From Caldifermentibacillus hisashii (GTDB taxonomy: Bacteria; Bacillota; Bacilli; Bacillales; Caldibacillaceae), in the NCBI RefSeq assembly GCF_027568575.1, contig NZ_JANUVP010000019.1: 64,000 bases of DNA. One strand, 5' to 3'. This document shows positions 25,218-34,815 of this stretch, in pieces. Position 1 is the stretch's first letter. Every line of letters begins with the position of its first letter. The notes under the pieces are model-generated. The model was given only the letters and a program-made list of their open reading frames with translations. It was not told the origin of the DNA and did not search any database. A program made the translations under genes and the position numbers.

Positions 25218-26987
25218 TTGCGAAAATCGATTACATATCGAATTTTGATTATACTCATTTTTTTATTGTTTCTTTTTCTATTTAATACTGTCATAAGTGG
25301 TGTTACGAACAGCCAAGTACAGTTATCATCTGCCCTGTTTTCAAACTACTTTGTAAAAATAGAAGGGGAGCAGGTAAAAATAGCCAAAGAAATAGGGGAA
25401 ATTAAATTATCAGTTGATCGGTATATTCAAGGAACAGTGAATGATCCAAAAGAAGTGTCTGAAAAGATACAAAATAATATTGAAAAAGTAAGAAATAGTT
25501 TAAAGATAATTGCAAATAAAAGCGATGGGTTTTCCGAAAAGGCGATGAATGATGAACTTAAGAATGCTTTTGCTCCTTACTTAAAGAATATGGAAGCGTT
25601 TTTGGAACAAGCTACGAATATTGCAGAAGATATTTCAAATGGTGATATTCCATCAGTAAAAGAAAAATATCTAACATATGAGTCACTATTAGAAGAAATG
25701 CATGCCGCAGAGACCGATTATCAAACGGTTTTAGATAAAAGTATTGACCACGAAGGTAGTCTCATCCACTCCCGAGTTTACAGATCCACTATTATCGTTT
25801 GGGTAATGGGAGTAATTTTTATCGCAGCAGTTGCAATAGCTGTTTGGATTTCAAAAAAGATGATTATATCACCGTTAAAAAACGCAACAACGAGTTTAAA
25901 TCATATCATTCAAAAGCTCGAAAATAATGAAGGCGATTTAACAGTTCGCATTGAAAACCGTTCTGAAGATGAAGTCGGACAGATGGTTAAAGGTATCAAT
26001 CAATTTTTAGATGCTTTACAAAATGCTATGATTTCTATTAAATCCGGTTCCAAGTTCATTTATCAATCTACTGAAAATATTAGTCAGCAAATATTAGAAT
26101 GTAAAGATTCTACATCCAGTATTTCTGCCGGATTAACTGAATTAACCGCAAGTATGGAAGAAATAAGCAGTACGATCCAGAATGTCGATTATGGCGCTCA
26201 AGAAGTCCTATCCGCCTCTAACGATATTGCCGATGACGCCAAAACAAATTTAACGCATGTCAGTAGTATTGTTGAACAAGCAGATGTAATTCAAATACAA
26301 ACGATAGAAAGTAAAAAACAGACAGAAGAGGTTCTTCAAGATATTAACAAATCAATGAGTTTGTCTATAGAGAATAGCCGTTCTGTAAAAAGAATTAATG
26401 AACTTACGGCAGATATTTTAGAAATTTCCAATCAAACGAACTTACTTGCTTTGAATGCATCGATTGAAGCAGCGAGAGCAGGAGAATCAGGAAAAGGGTT
26501 TGCAGTAGTTGCTGAAGAAATTAGGAAACTATCAGAGAGTACCAAGGAGATTGCAAGTAATATTCAAAATATCAATTCGCTAGTCATTCATGCTGTAGAT
26601 GAACTTGTAAATAATGGCGAAAAACTGTTGTCCTATATTACGGAAAACGTTCTGCCTGATTATGATGGGTTTGTAAATATCGCAAATAAATATAAACAAA
26701 ATATTGATACAATAAATGCTATGTTAACTCGCTATCAAGAAAAGTCCGGCGATTTGAGGAGAATTTCAAATAATATGGCTGAAGGTATTGAAGGAATCAC
26801 AATAGCAGTGGAGGAAAGTGTAAGAGTCATGGTTCAATCAAGTGATGATACCGCTATGTTATTAAACTCAATAACGGTCATTTCTGATGAATCTTCAAGA
26901 AATTGGGAAATTGTAGATGACTTAAATAAACAGGTGGATAAGTTTAAAAAAGTTGAAAAAGAGACATTGGAACAACCTGCTAAATAA
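25218..26987 (+). CDS. Methyl-accepting chemotaxis protein
   Basis: The 589-residue receptor starts at a TTG 8 nt from TGGAGGT. Membrane helix 1 is at about residues 8–28. An extracellular helical sensor (about 30–190) lacks Cache motifs and resembles a four-helix bundle. Helix 2 is at about 195–215, then a HAMP segment (SKKMIISPLKNATTSLNHII) and the signalling domain with the tip SNQTNLLALNASIEAARAG then ESGKGFAVVAEEIRKL. It lies between two copies of a duplicated control segment and is preceded by LytTR-type sites, so it is probably co-regulated with the glycosidases, linking motility to the same cue. Confidence 0.9.
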   Translation: MRKSITYRILIILIFLLFLFLFNTVISGVTNSQVQLSSALFSNYFVKIEGEQVKIAKEIGEIKLSVDRYIQGTVNDPKEVSEKIQNNIEKVRNSLKIIANKSDGFSEKAMNDELKNAFAPYLKNMEAFLEQATNIAEDISNGDIPSVKEKYLTYESLLEEMHAAETDYQTVLDKSIDHEGSLIHSRVYRSTIIVWVMGVIFIAAVAIAVWISKKMIISPLKNATTSLNHIIQKLENNEGDLTVRIENRSEDEVGQMVKGINQFLDALQNAMISIKSGSKFIYQSTENISQQILECKDSTSSISAGLTELTASMEEISSTIQNVDYGAQEVLSASNDIADDAKTNLTHVSSIVEQADVIQIQTIESKKQTEEVLQDINKSMSLSIENSRSVKRINELTADILEISNQTNLLALNASIEAARAGESGKGFAVVAEEIRKLSESTKEIASNIQNINSLVIHAVDELVNNGEKLLSYITENVLPDYDGFVNIANKYKQNIDTINAMLTRYQEKSGDLRRISNNMAEGIEGITIAVEESVRVMVQSSDDTAMLLNSITVISDESSRNWEIVDDLNKQVDKFKKVEKETLEQPAK

Positions 26988-27108
26988 GTTAGTTCGTTTT
27001 ATCTTTACCTTGGTTATGTAGTTTGCTAATTTTTATTATGTGAATCAAAAATTGGCTTGAACTAAAGATTTCATACCTTAGTGAATCGAATATTGGATGA
27101 ATTTTCTT

Positions 27109-27148
27109 GGCTTGGATATGACTCAATGTCAATCCAAGCCTTTTCTGT
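27109..27148 (+). terminator. Terminator of the chemoreceptor gene (duplicated copy)
   Basis: GGCTTGGAT and AATCCAAGCC form the stem, followed by TTTTCTGTT. It is a copy of the hairpin at 24869. Confidence 0.75.
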
Positions 27149-27213
27149 TAAAATATAGATTTTATTATTCAGCATTCATTTCAGAGCAAGATTTATAAAT
27201 AGAAAACGCTTTT

Positions 27214-27247
27214 ACAGTTTATGCAAAAATCCATGCAGTTCGTGCAA
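27214..27247 (+). promoter_or_regulatory. LytTR-type direct repeats upstream of the GH3 operon
   Basis: ACAGTTTATGCAA and GCAGTTCGTGCAA are again 21 bp apart. A cre-like GAAAACGCTTTTA overlaps just upstream, which would add carbon repression. The 215-bp leader that follows contains CTTAAATTTT and AAAATTTAAG arms and no gene; its -10 may be TAGTAT/TATAAG near 27275. Confidence 0.75.
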
Positions 27248-27461
27248 GTAAATTTTATAAGAAAAAAACTGTGTTAGTATAAGAATGTCAAATATGAGGA
27301 AGGAAGAAAGGGCTTAAATTTTTTTGAGGATATGGAGAAATTATGAAGCTATTATTATATTTTTGAAAATGAATACGCTTAAAATCCTCTGAAAATTTAA
27401 GTTTTCGCAAAGATTTCTTCCACATAAAAAAATACTATATTAAGTGAGGGGGAGTAATTAC

Positions 27462-30347
27462 ATGAGTAAAACCAAGAATAAAAAAAGATCTCGCATTATT
27501 TGGAGATCGGTTTTGTCTGTTTTGTTGGTAATTGCTATTGGGGCAAATATTGCCTTGTATCATTTTTCAGATGTTATTTCAGCTTATTTTTCTACGATTG
27601 ACATGGATAGTAAGGAAGCGGTTGCTGCACGTGAGACATCAACAAAATTAGTTGAAAAAATTGCTGATGAAGGTATTGTCCTTCTTAAAAATGATGACAA
27701 TACACTTCCACTTAAAACTTCACAAGAAAAAAAGACGAAGGTAAACGTTTTTGGATGGAGTTTTACAAATCCAATCTATGGTGGGACTGGTTCCGGTTCA
27801 GCGGATGCTTCTACAGCCGTTACACCAAAGGCGGGACTAGAGTCTGCAGGATTTGAAGTGAATGAACAATTATATAAAGCATATGTAGATACAGGTTTAG
27901 AAAGACCAATGGTAGGAATGAATGGTCAAGATTGGACGATTCCAGAACCTGAACCAACAAAATTTTATACAAATGAACTTATGAGACAAGCTAAGGAATT
28001 TTCCGATACCGCTATCATCTTTATTGCTCGTTCCGGTGGTGAGGGTGCAGATCTTCCGGTAAGTTTAGATGGTGAAGATACCTTTGATCCAGAGGGCGGA
28101 GCATTCGGTGCTACGGGCGTAAGATATGGGAATAAAGATGATCTTGACGCAAATAAACATTACTTGGAACTAAGTAACCGTGAAAAAGGGATGATTGATG
28201 CAGTTACAGCAAACTTTGATAACGTTATTCTTGTTGTCAATAGTTCCAATACATTTGAGCTTGGCTGGGTTAAAGATTATAGCCAAATTAAAAGTGTGGT
28301 CAATATTGCCGGTCCAGGTCAAAATGGCTTCACTTCTCTTGGTAAAGTTCTTGCCGGGCAAGTTAATCCATCAGGTAGGACAGTCGATATTTATACTGCT
28401 GATTTGTTGAAAAACCCGGCAATGAGTAGTTTCGGTGATCAATACTATGTACTTAAAAACGAAGATGGATCATATTCTATTGCAACTGATAAACAAAAAG
28501 TAAAATTAAATTACGTTGATTATAAAGAGGGCGTTTATTTAGGATACCGTTTTTATGAAACAGCCGCCGATGAAGGTGCAATTAATTATGATGAAGAAGT
28601 TGTTTATCCGTTCGGTTATGGTTTAAGTTATACAGAGTTTGCACAAGAAGTTGTACCAAATAGTTTAAAATGGGATGATGAAAATATTTCGGTTGATGTA
28701 AAAGTAACTAATACAGGTTCAGTGGAAGGTAAAGAGGTGGTTCAGTTGTACTACTCAGCACCTTACACAGGAAAAATTGAAAAACCATCAAAAGTTCTTG
28801 GTGCTTTTGCTAAGACAGATGTGATTAAACCAGGTGAATCAGAAACGATAACTCTATCATTTAAGGTAGAAGATATGGCATCTTATGATTCAAATAAAGT
28901 CTATACATCAAATGGTGGATATGTTCTAGAGGCGGGAGAATATTCCTTAATGCTTATGAAGAACTCTCATGAAAAAATTACGGATGTAGCTTCTAAGGAA
29001 CTCTCTCAAGTTACTTATTATACAGAAGGTCGTTCCAGTGATCAACAAGTTGCTGTGAATCGGTTAGACAACGAACTAACAGGTGAAGGTAGTCTAACTA
29101 AGGTTCTTTCAAGAGCTAATGGTTTTGCAAATCTAAATGAAGTACTTACACAAGATCAAACTTATACGGTTAAAGATGCAGAGAACAAAACAATGACGGT
29201 AAAAGGTAAAGTTACAACTACTAATTTTGTTAATTATATAAACGGAATCAGATATGATGTACCTGCTGATACAAATGACAAAGCACCAACTACGGGAGCA
29301 GAAAACGGAAAGACATTAAAAGACTATGTAGGTGTCGATTACAATGATGAAAGTTGGGATACTTTACTTGATCAATTAACGGTTGATGATTTGGTTAGTC
29401 TTTCAACCTTAGGAGGATACAGAACCGTTGAAATTGAATCAGTAGGTAAACCTGCAACTTTAGACTATGACGGGCCAGCAGCTATTAATAATATGAATAT
29501 GGCTGCAAATGGACAATCTGGTATCGCATTCCCTGCAGAAGTTATGCTTGCATCTACTTGGAATGTTGAATTAGCAAAACAAATGGGCGAAAGTATTGGT
29601 GCTGAGGCTCAAGCTTATGGTGTTACAGGCTGGTATGCACCTGCTATGAATATTCATCGTACCGCATTTGCCGGACGTAACTTTGAATATTATTCAGAAG
29701 ATGGATTACTTTCTGGTAAGATGGCAGCAGCTGTAACGAATGGATTCCAAAGCAAAGGTGGATATGTTTACATCAAACACTTTGCTTTAAATGACCAAGA
29801 AACAAATCGTACAAATGGTGTTTTAACATGGGCTAATGAACAAACCGTTCGTGAAGTTTACTTAAAACCATTTGAACTTGCGGTTAAAGAAGGTGGAGCC
29901 GGAGCTGTAATGTCGTCTTTTAACAGTATCGGTAATACATGGGCAGGTGCTAGCTCGGGTCTGTTAAAAGAAATCCTTCGTAACGAATGGGGATTCACTG
30001 GTTTGGTTGTAACTGATTTCTATATGATTAATGCCTATCCTTATATGAATTATGAACTGGGTATCCGTAGTGGAAATGACTTGTATTTAACAGGTGCTGC
30101 CCCTGTTGGTGTTGCTGAAGTAAATACTGAAAGTAATGACACGTTATGGGCGATGAGAGATGCAGCTCACAGTATCTTATACACTGTTGCAAACAGTAGT
30201 GCAATAGACAATCCCATGAGCTCAGAAACTCCAACATGGGTTAAGATCACCATTGCGGTTGATGTTCTTGTTGCTTTAGGTATCGGTATCGGTTTCTTCT
30301 TAACATTTCGAAAGGGAAAGGAAAAAGGAAAAGAAAATGCTGCCTAA
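27462..30347 (+). CDS. Membrane-anchored, circularly permuted GH3 glycosidase
   Basis: This 961-residue enzyme starts at an ATG behind GAGGGGGAG. It has a membrane helix at residues 14–36 and another at the C-terminus (about 930–950) before a lysine-rich tail, so the body is outside. Domain order is reversed from standard GH3. The alpha/beta-sandwich comes first (EGIVLLKNDDNTLPLK, VVNIAGPGQNG, YPFGYGLSYTEF), then a fibronectin-like domain. The TIM barrel is last (LDYDGPAAINNMN, APAMNIHRTAFAGRNFEYYS, KHFALNDQETNR) with the nucleophile Asp in GLVVTDF. This permuted layout is known from rumen beta-glucosidases. The likely substrate is a beta-linked oligosaccharide. Confidence 0.88.
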   Translation: MSKTKNKKRSRIIWRSVLSVLLVIAIGANIALYHFSDVISAYFSTIDMDSKEAVAARETSTKLVEKIADEGIVLLKNDDNTLPLKTSQEKKTKVNVFGWSFTNPIYGGTGSGSADASTAVTPKAGLESAGFEVNEQLYKAYVDTGLERPMVGMNGQDWTIPEPEPTKFYTNELMRQAKEFSDTAIIFIARSGGEGADLPVSLDGEDTFDPEGGAFGATGVRYGNKDDLDANKHYLELSNREKGMIDAVTANFDNVILVVNSSNTFELGWVKDYSQIKSVVNIAGPGQNGFTSLGKVLAGQVNPSGRTVDIYTADLLKNPAMSSFGDQYYVLKNEDGSYSIATDKQKVKLNYVDYKEGVYLGYRFYETAADEGAINYDEEVVYPFGYGLSYTEFAQEVVPNSLKWDDENISVDVKVTNTGSVEGKEVVQLYYSAPYTGKIEKPSKVLGAFAKTDVIKPGESETITLSFKVEDMASYDSNKVYTSNGGYVLEAGEYSLMLMKNSHEKITDVASKELSQVTYYTEGRSSDQQVAVNRLDNELTGEGSLTKVLSRANGFANLNEVLTQDQTYTVKDAENKTMTVKGKVTTTNFVNYINGIRYDVPADTNDKAPTTGAENGKTLKDYVGVDYNDESWDTLLDQLTVDDLVSLSTLGGYRTVEIESVGKPATLDYDGPAAINNMNMAANGQSGIAFPAEVMLASTWNVELAKQMGESIGAEAQAYGVTGWYAPAMNIHRTAFAGRNFEYYSEDGLLSGKMAAAVTNGFQSKGGYVYIKHFALNDQETNRTNGVLTWANEQTVREVYLKPFELAVKEGGAGAVMSSFNSIGNTWAGASSGLLKEILRNEWGFTGLVVTDFYMINAYPYMNYELGIRSGNDLYLTGAAPVGVAEVNTESNDTLWAMRDAAHSILYTVANSSAIDNPMSSETPTWVKITIAVDVLVALGIGIGFFLTFRKGKEKGKENAA

Positions 30348-30428
30348 AGTATAATGACTCGAATAAAAGAAAAATTAGGCGGTACTTCATCCGAGGTACC
30401 GCCCAAAAAATAAAAAAGAGGAATGACT

Positions 30429-32876
30429 ATGAAATATAAAGACATAATTCAAGAAATGACCCTGGAAGAAAAAGCCTCTCTTATGTCCGGAAAGGATTTC
30501 TGGCAATCGCAAAATATTGATCGTCTTGGCATCCCTAGTATGTTTCTTTCCGATGGTCCGCATGGGGTTCGGAAACAGGCCGCTGCAGCCGATCATCTGG
30601 GCTTAAATGAAAGTATCCCGGCAACTTGTTTCCCAACAGCAGCAACCGTTGCGAATAGTTGGAATGTGGAACTTGTTGAAAACATGGGCAAATATCTTGG
30701 GAAAGAGGCAGTTGCTCAGAAAGTCAATGTTTTGCTGGGGCCAGGTATTAATATGAAAAGAAACCCATTGTGTGGAAGAAACTTTGAATATTACAGTGAA
30801 GATCCATATCTTGCCGGAAAAATGGCTGCCGGGCTCATTCGCGGAATTCAATTGAATGGAATTTCCGCTTGTGTGAAGCATTTTGCCGTCAATAATCAAG
30901 AAGAAAGACGGATGGTCATTGACACAATTGTCGACGAGCGGACACTCCGAGAAATTTACTTAACAGCTTTTGAAATTGCTGTTAAAGAAGGAAAAACGAA
31001 AACAGTTATGTCTTCCTATAATATGTTAAATGGCACACATACGAATGAAAATATACATTTAATGAGAGACATTCTCCGTGATGAATGGGGGTTTGATGGT
31101 GTCGTCGTAACTGATTGGGGTGGAAACAATGATCGTGTTGCTGGACTCCTTGCCGGCAATGAATTAGAAATGCCGACAACAGACGGTGAAACCGATAAAG
31201 AAATCGTCGAAGCAATAAAAAGCGGAAAAATTCAAGAAGAAGTGTTAGATGAATGTGTCGACCGCTTATTGGATCTTATTTTCACGACAGAAAAAGTATT
31301 TGAAAAGCCTCATATCGATTTTGACACGAAAGAACATCATCAAATGGCCCAAAAAGTGGCCGAAGAATCCATTATCCTATTAAAAAATGAAGGAAATATT
31401 TTACCATTAAAAAAAGATGCAAGAGTAGCCGTGATTGGTGATTTTGCAGAAGAGGCAAGGTATCAAGGGGCCGGTTCATCCATTGTCAATCCGACCATTT
31501 TAAATCATACATTGGATTGCCTTGATGAATCCGGTATTAAAGCTATTGGCTTCGAACCGGGTTTTGAACGATACGGGAAAAAGAATAAGAAAAAAATAGA
31601 TAAGGCATGTGAACTGGCAAGTCGTGCCGATGTCGTTCTATTATATATCGGATTAGATGAAGTGACAGAGGCTGAAGGATTAGATCGGGAAAATATGAAA
31701 ATCCCGGAAAATCAGGTCGAATTATTACATGCTATTTATGAGGTAAACCGGAATATTGTTGTTGTTCTTTCATGCGGTTCGGCTGTAGAAATGCCTTGGA
31801 TTGATAGAGTGAAGGGGCTCGTCCACGGATATTTAAGTGGGCAAGCGGGGGCTAAGGCAGTCTTGAACGTACTATCCGGAAAAGTCAACCCATCCGGTAA
31901 ATTAGCAGAAAGCTACCCAATCCGTTATGAAGATACCCCTTCCTTTCATCACTTCCCGGGCAAAGAAGTAAGTGTCGAATATCGGGAAGGACCATACATT
32001 GGCTATCGTTATTATGATACAGCTAATGTCCCGGTATTGTTCCCGTTTGGCTACGGGCTAAGTTATACAACGTTTGCGTATGATGATCTTAAGGTAAGCC
32101 GCAAAGGAGTAACATTTAACATAACGAATACCGGAAATCACGCCGGATCAGAAATTGCTCAACTGTATGTCGGTTGCAAGTCTGAAGCAATTTTTAGACC
32201 AAAAAAGGAATTAAAAGGATTTAAGAAAGTTTATCTTCAACCGGGTGAAACAAAGGAAGTTACCATTTCCTTTGATGATAAAACATTTCGTTATTTTAAC
32301 GTAAAAACTAACCAATGGGAAATTGAGGATGCTGAATATGAAATAATGATTGGTGCTTCAAGTGTGGATATAAGATTGAATGGAAATCTACATGTCGAAG
32401 GAACCGCAGCACCCGTACCGTATGAAAAAGAAGAACTGCCATCTTATTATTCTGGAAAAGTAAGTAATGTAAGTTTAGAAGAGTTTGAACATTTGATTGG
32501 CAGAAAAGTTCCTGATCCGAACTGGGACCGTTCAAAGCCGCTTGGATACAATGACACGATTGCACAATGCCAATATGCAAAAGGTGGTTTTGCAAGATTT
32601 GCCTTTCATCTTATAAAATTTGCCCATTGGTTTTTAAGAAAAATTGGAAAAAGAAGCACGGCCAATCTCATCATCATGTCTGTTTATCATATGCCATTTC
32701 GAGGGGTTTCCAGAATGACCGGCGGCATGATTAACATGCCAATGCTCGATGGCCTTTTAATGATTGTAAACGGACATTTCTTTAAAGGACTAAATTATTT
32801 CTTAAAGCAAAGAAAATTAATGTTAAAAGAAAAAAGTTCTTTAACCCGTGAAACTGACGCAGTTAAGGAGATGTAA
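30429..32876 (+). CDS. GH3 beta-glucosidase-like enzyme
   Basis: The 815-residue enzyme starts at the second of two close ATGs, 7 nt from AGAGG. The barrel domain is N-terminal (MTLEEKASLMSGKDFW, LSDGPHGVR, GPGINMKRNPLCGRNFEYYS, KHFAVNNQEERR) with the nucleophile Asp in GVVVTDWGG. The sandwich domain follows (ESIILLKNEGNILPL, ALLYIGLDE-like region with EAEGLDRENMKIP around the acid/base) and then a fibronectin-like domain. The last 110 residues (after about 700) are an unusual hydrophobic and basic tail that may bind the membrane. No signal peptide, so it is probably cytoplasmic. It is 75 bp from the first GH3 gene; the two may split sequential cleavage of one glycan. Confidence 0.88.
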   Translation: MKYKDIIQEMTLEEKASLMSGKDFWQSQNIDRLGIPSMFLSDGPHGVRKQAAAADHLGLNESIPATCFPTAATVANSWNVELVENMGKYLGKEAVAQKVNVLLGPGINMKRNPLCGRNFEYYSEDPYLAGKMAAGLIRGIQLNGISACVKHFAVNNQEERRMVIDTIVDERTLREIYLTAFEIAVKEGKTKTVMSSYNMLNGTHTNENIHLMRDILRDEWGFDGVVVTDWGGNNDRVAGLLAGNELEMPTTDGETDKEIVEAIKSGKIQEEVLDECVDRLLDLIFTTEKVFEKPHIDFDTKEHHQMAQKVAEESIILLKNEGNILPLKKDARVAVIGDFAEEARYQGAGSSIVNPTILNHTLDCLDESGIKAIGFEPGFERYGKKNKKKIDKACELASRADVVLLYIGLDEVTEAEGLDRENMKIPENQVELLHAIYEVNRNIVVVLSCGSAVEMPWIDRVKGLVHGYLSGQAGAKAVLNVLSGKVNPSGKLAESYPIRYEDTPSFHHFPGKEVSVEYREGPYIGYRYYDTANVPVLFPFGYGLSYTTFAYDDLKVSRKGVTFNITNTGNHAGSEIAQLYVGCKSEAIFRPKKELKGFKKVYLQPGETKEVTISFDDKTFRYFNVKTNQWEIEDAEYEIMIGASSVDIRLNGNLHVEGTAAPVPYEKEELPSYYSGKVSNVSLEEFEHLIGRKVPDPNWDRSKPLGYNDTIAQCQYAKGGFARFAFHLIKFAHWFLRKIGKRSTANLIIMSVYHMPFRGVSRMTGGMINMPMLDGLLMIVNGHFFKGLNYFLKQRKLMLKEKSSLTRETDAVKEM

Positions 32877-32878
32877 TC

Positions 32879-33505
32879 ATGGCGAGTGGTAAAATCAAAC
32901 AAAATAAAATGGTTGCGGGAATGATTGATATATGGGTAAAATACAAAGAGAAGCACCCGAATATTGCGCAGTTTCTAGTGTTTTTTATGTTAAGTAACGG
33001 GGTAACAGTTTTACAATTTGTATTAATGCCTTTATTAAAAAACATTTTTGGGCAAACACCATTGGTAGACACAAATTTTCAGATTATGCAATTTGGGCAC
33101 AATTTTGATGGTAGTCCTTATTATGTTTTTGACTATGCAGCGGGGTCCCTATCTAATGGTGGCGGTGGAGGTCTTGCTTATTTCCTTGCCGTTCAAATTA
33201 CAATCGGTATTGCACAAGTCATAAACTTTTTTGCCCAAAGAAATATAACATTTAAGTCGAATAGTAATATTTGGAAAGCCGCTTTTTGGTATGTCGTTGC
33301 TTATATTTTAATAACTATCGGTGCTGCAGCAGCTCAAGGTTTCTACAAAGCGCCAATCTATAACTTACTCATGAATACATGGGGATGGGGCTCTGCTGGT
33401 GAAACGACTGCCGATATTATTACAATGCTCATTAACAGCGCAATTTCCTTCTGGGTATTTTTCCCGATCTTTAAAATTATTTTCAAAAATGAATCGGAAA
33501 AGTAG
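32879..33505 (+). CDS. GtrA-like membrane protein
   Basis: The 208-residue protein has four membrane helices: FLVFFMLSNGVTVLQFVLMP, LAYFLAVQITIGIAQVINFF, AAFWYVVAYILITIGAAAAQ and ISFWVFFPIFKIIF. The QVINFFAQRNITFKS phrase is the N-F-xxx-R-x-W/F-T-F motif of GtrA proteins, which flip or position polyprenyl-phosphate sugars. An enlarged loop (about 65–95) between helices 1 and 2 is rich in glycine. It starts 2 nt after the GH3 stop behind AAGGAGATG, so it is tightly coupled, and it pairs naturally with the glycosyltransferase that follows. Confidence 0.75.
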   Translation: MASGKIKQNKMVAGMIDIWVKYKEKHPNIAQFLVFFMLSNGVTVLQFVLMPLLKNIFGQTPLVDTNFQIMQFGHNFDGSPYYVFDYAAGSLSNGGGGGLAYFLAVQITIGIAQVINFFAQRNITFKSNSNIWKAAFWYVVAYILITIGAAAAQGFYKAPIYNLLMNTWGWGSAGETTADIITMLINSAISFWVFFPIFKIIFKNESEK

Positions 33506-33538
33506 AAACCTAGGTTCAAAAAAAAGGTAGTGTGATAG

Positions 33539-34555
33539 ATGAAATTATTATCAGTCGTTATTCCTTGTTATAATTCACAAGAATATATGAGAAATTGCAT
33601 TGACTCCCTGTTGCCCGGGGGGGAGGATGTGGAATTGCTGATAGTAAATGACGGGTCCCGGGATCAAACAGCAGTAATTGCCAATGAATATGCAAAAAAA
33701 TATCCAACCATTGTGAAAGCAATCCATCAAGTAAACGCCGGCCATGGTGGGGCTGTTAATACCGGTATTCGTCATGCTTCAGGTTTATATCTAAAAGTTG
33801 TGGACAGTGATGACTGGGTCGATTACCCATCGTATATGAAAATCTTGCACAAACTGAAAACGATGGCGAGAAATCATACGGTTGTTGATATGGTGGTCAG
33901 CAATTTTGTATTTGAAAAAGAAGGAAAGAAAAACAAGAAAGTAATGAAGTATGAAAATGTCTTTCCGCAAAATCGGATTTTTTCATGGGACGATATCGGT
34001 CGTTTTCGTAAAGGGCAATATATCATGATGCATTCCCTTATTTACAGGACGAATTTATTAAGAGAATGCGGCTTGGAATTACCGAAACATACTTTTTATG
34101 TTGATAATTTGTTTGTTTATCAGCCGCTCCAATATGTGAAAAAAATGATTTACATCGATGTGAATTTTTACCGTTATTTTATTGGCAGAAACGACCAGTC
34201 GGTAAATGAGAAGGTTATGATAAAACGAATTGATCAACAGATAAAGGTAAATAAGCTTATGATTGAACTTGTAAAATTGGATACAATTGAAAATCCAAAG
34301 CTACGGGAATACTTGCTCAATCATATTGAAATCGTGACGGTTATTTCGGCAATTATGTTAATTCGTTCAGGTACCCCGGAAAACTTGGAAAAGAAAAAGG
34401 AATTATGGAATTTTATTAGAGAAAGAGATTTTGAACTATATCATAATCTTAGATACGGAATGTTAGGTCAGCTCATGAATTTGCCCGGGCGAGTTGGTCG
34501 AACCATTTCTGTCGGAGCCTATAAAATCTCGCAAAAAATTGTCGGCTTTAATTAA
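33539..34555 (+). CDS. Family 2 glycosyltransferase
   Basis: The 338-residue enzyme has the GT-A fold start LLSVVIPCYNSQEYMRNCID, the nucleotide-sugar acidic pair VNDGSRDQT, NAGHGGAVNTGIRHASG and the metal-binding DSDD motif in YLKVVDSDDWVD. There are no strong membrane helices, although the C-terminus is basic and may associate with membrane. With the GtrA-like protein it resembles the undecaprenyl-phosphate glycosyltransferase/flippase part of a wall-glycan glycosylation system. The donor sugar is unknown; a galactofuranose source (Glf) lies next. AAAGGTAGTG precedes the ATG. A strong terminator ends the operon. Confidence 0.87.
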   Translation: MKLLSVVIPCYNSQEYMRNCIDSLLPGGEDVELLIVNDGSRDQTAVIANEYAKKYPTIVKAIHQVNAGHGGAVNTGIRHASGLYLKVVDSDDWVDYPSYMKILHKLKTMARNHTVVDMVVSNFVFEKEGKKNKKVMKYENVFPQNRIFSWDDIGRFRKGQYIMMHSLIYRTNLLRECGLELPKHTFYVDNLFVYQPLQYVKKMIYIDVNFYRYFIGRNDQSVNEKVMIKRIDQQIKVNKLMIELVKLDTIENPKLREYLLNHIEIVTVISAIMLIRSGTPENLEKKKELWNFIRERDFELYHNLRYGMLGQLMNLPGRVGRTISVGAYKISQKIVGFN

Positions 34556-34593
34556 CAGATTTACTTGTAAAAAAGATGGCAAGTTGAATGCAC

Positions 34594-34634
34594 ATACCTT
34601 TCAATGGTAAGATAGTTGAAAGGTATTTTTTTTA
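34594..34634 (+). terminator. Strong terminator of the GH3–glycosyltransferase operon
   Basis: ATACCTTTCA and TGAAAGGTAT are perfect 10-nt arms followed by TTTTTTTTAC. Confidence 0.9.
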
Positions 34635-34683
34635 CAGATAAAACCAGCATGACGGTTATAAGGGGCTGAAAAAAGTATGGATT

Positions 34684-34802
34684 GAGGCTACTGAAAAACT
34701 ACTCGAAATAAGTTCATGACCCAAAAATATAGTATGGTTAACCGCAAAAGTATTTCTAGTTATGGCGTTCGGAAAAATTTTTTCGCACCTTTTCAGTAGA
34801 CT
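34684..34802. repeat. 119-bp inverted-repeat element, copy 3
   Basis: It begins GAGGCTACTGAAAAAC, ends CTTTTCAGTAGACT and carries ATATAGTATGGT in the middle. Length and layout match copies 1 and 2; compensating changes at both ends keep the pairing (GGCTACTG with CAGTAGAC). Confidence 0.65.
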
Positions 34803-34815
34803 AGAGTGCCTTTCA

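Larger units (their letters stand above)
27051..27247 (+). repeat. Duplicated kinase-tail/terminator/promoter segment
   Basis: This stretch is a diverged copy of 24801–25008. It has the last kinase codons (GGCTTGAACTAAAGAT), the terminator and the LytTR-type repeats in the same order. The copied coding part is too short to be functional. Confidence 0.75.
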
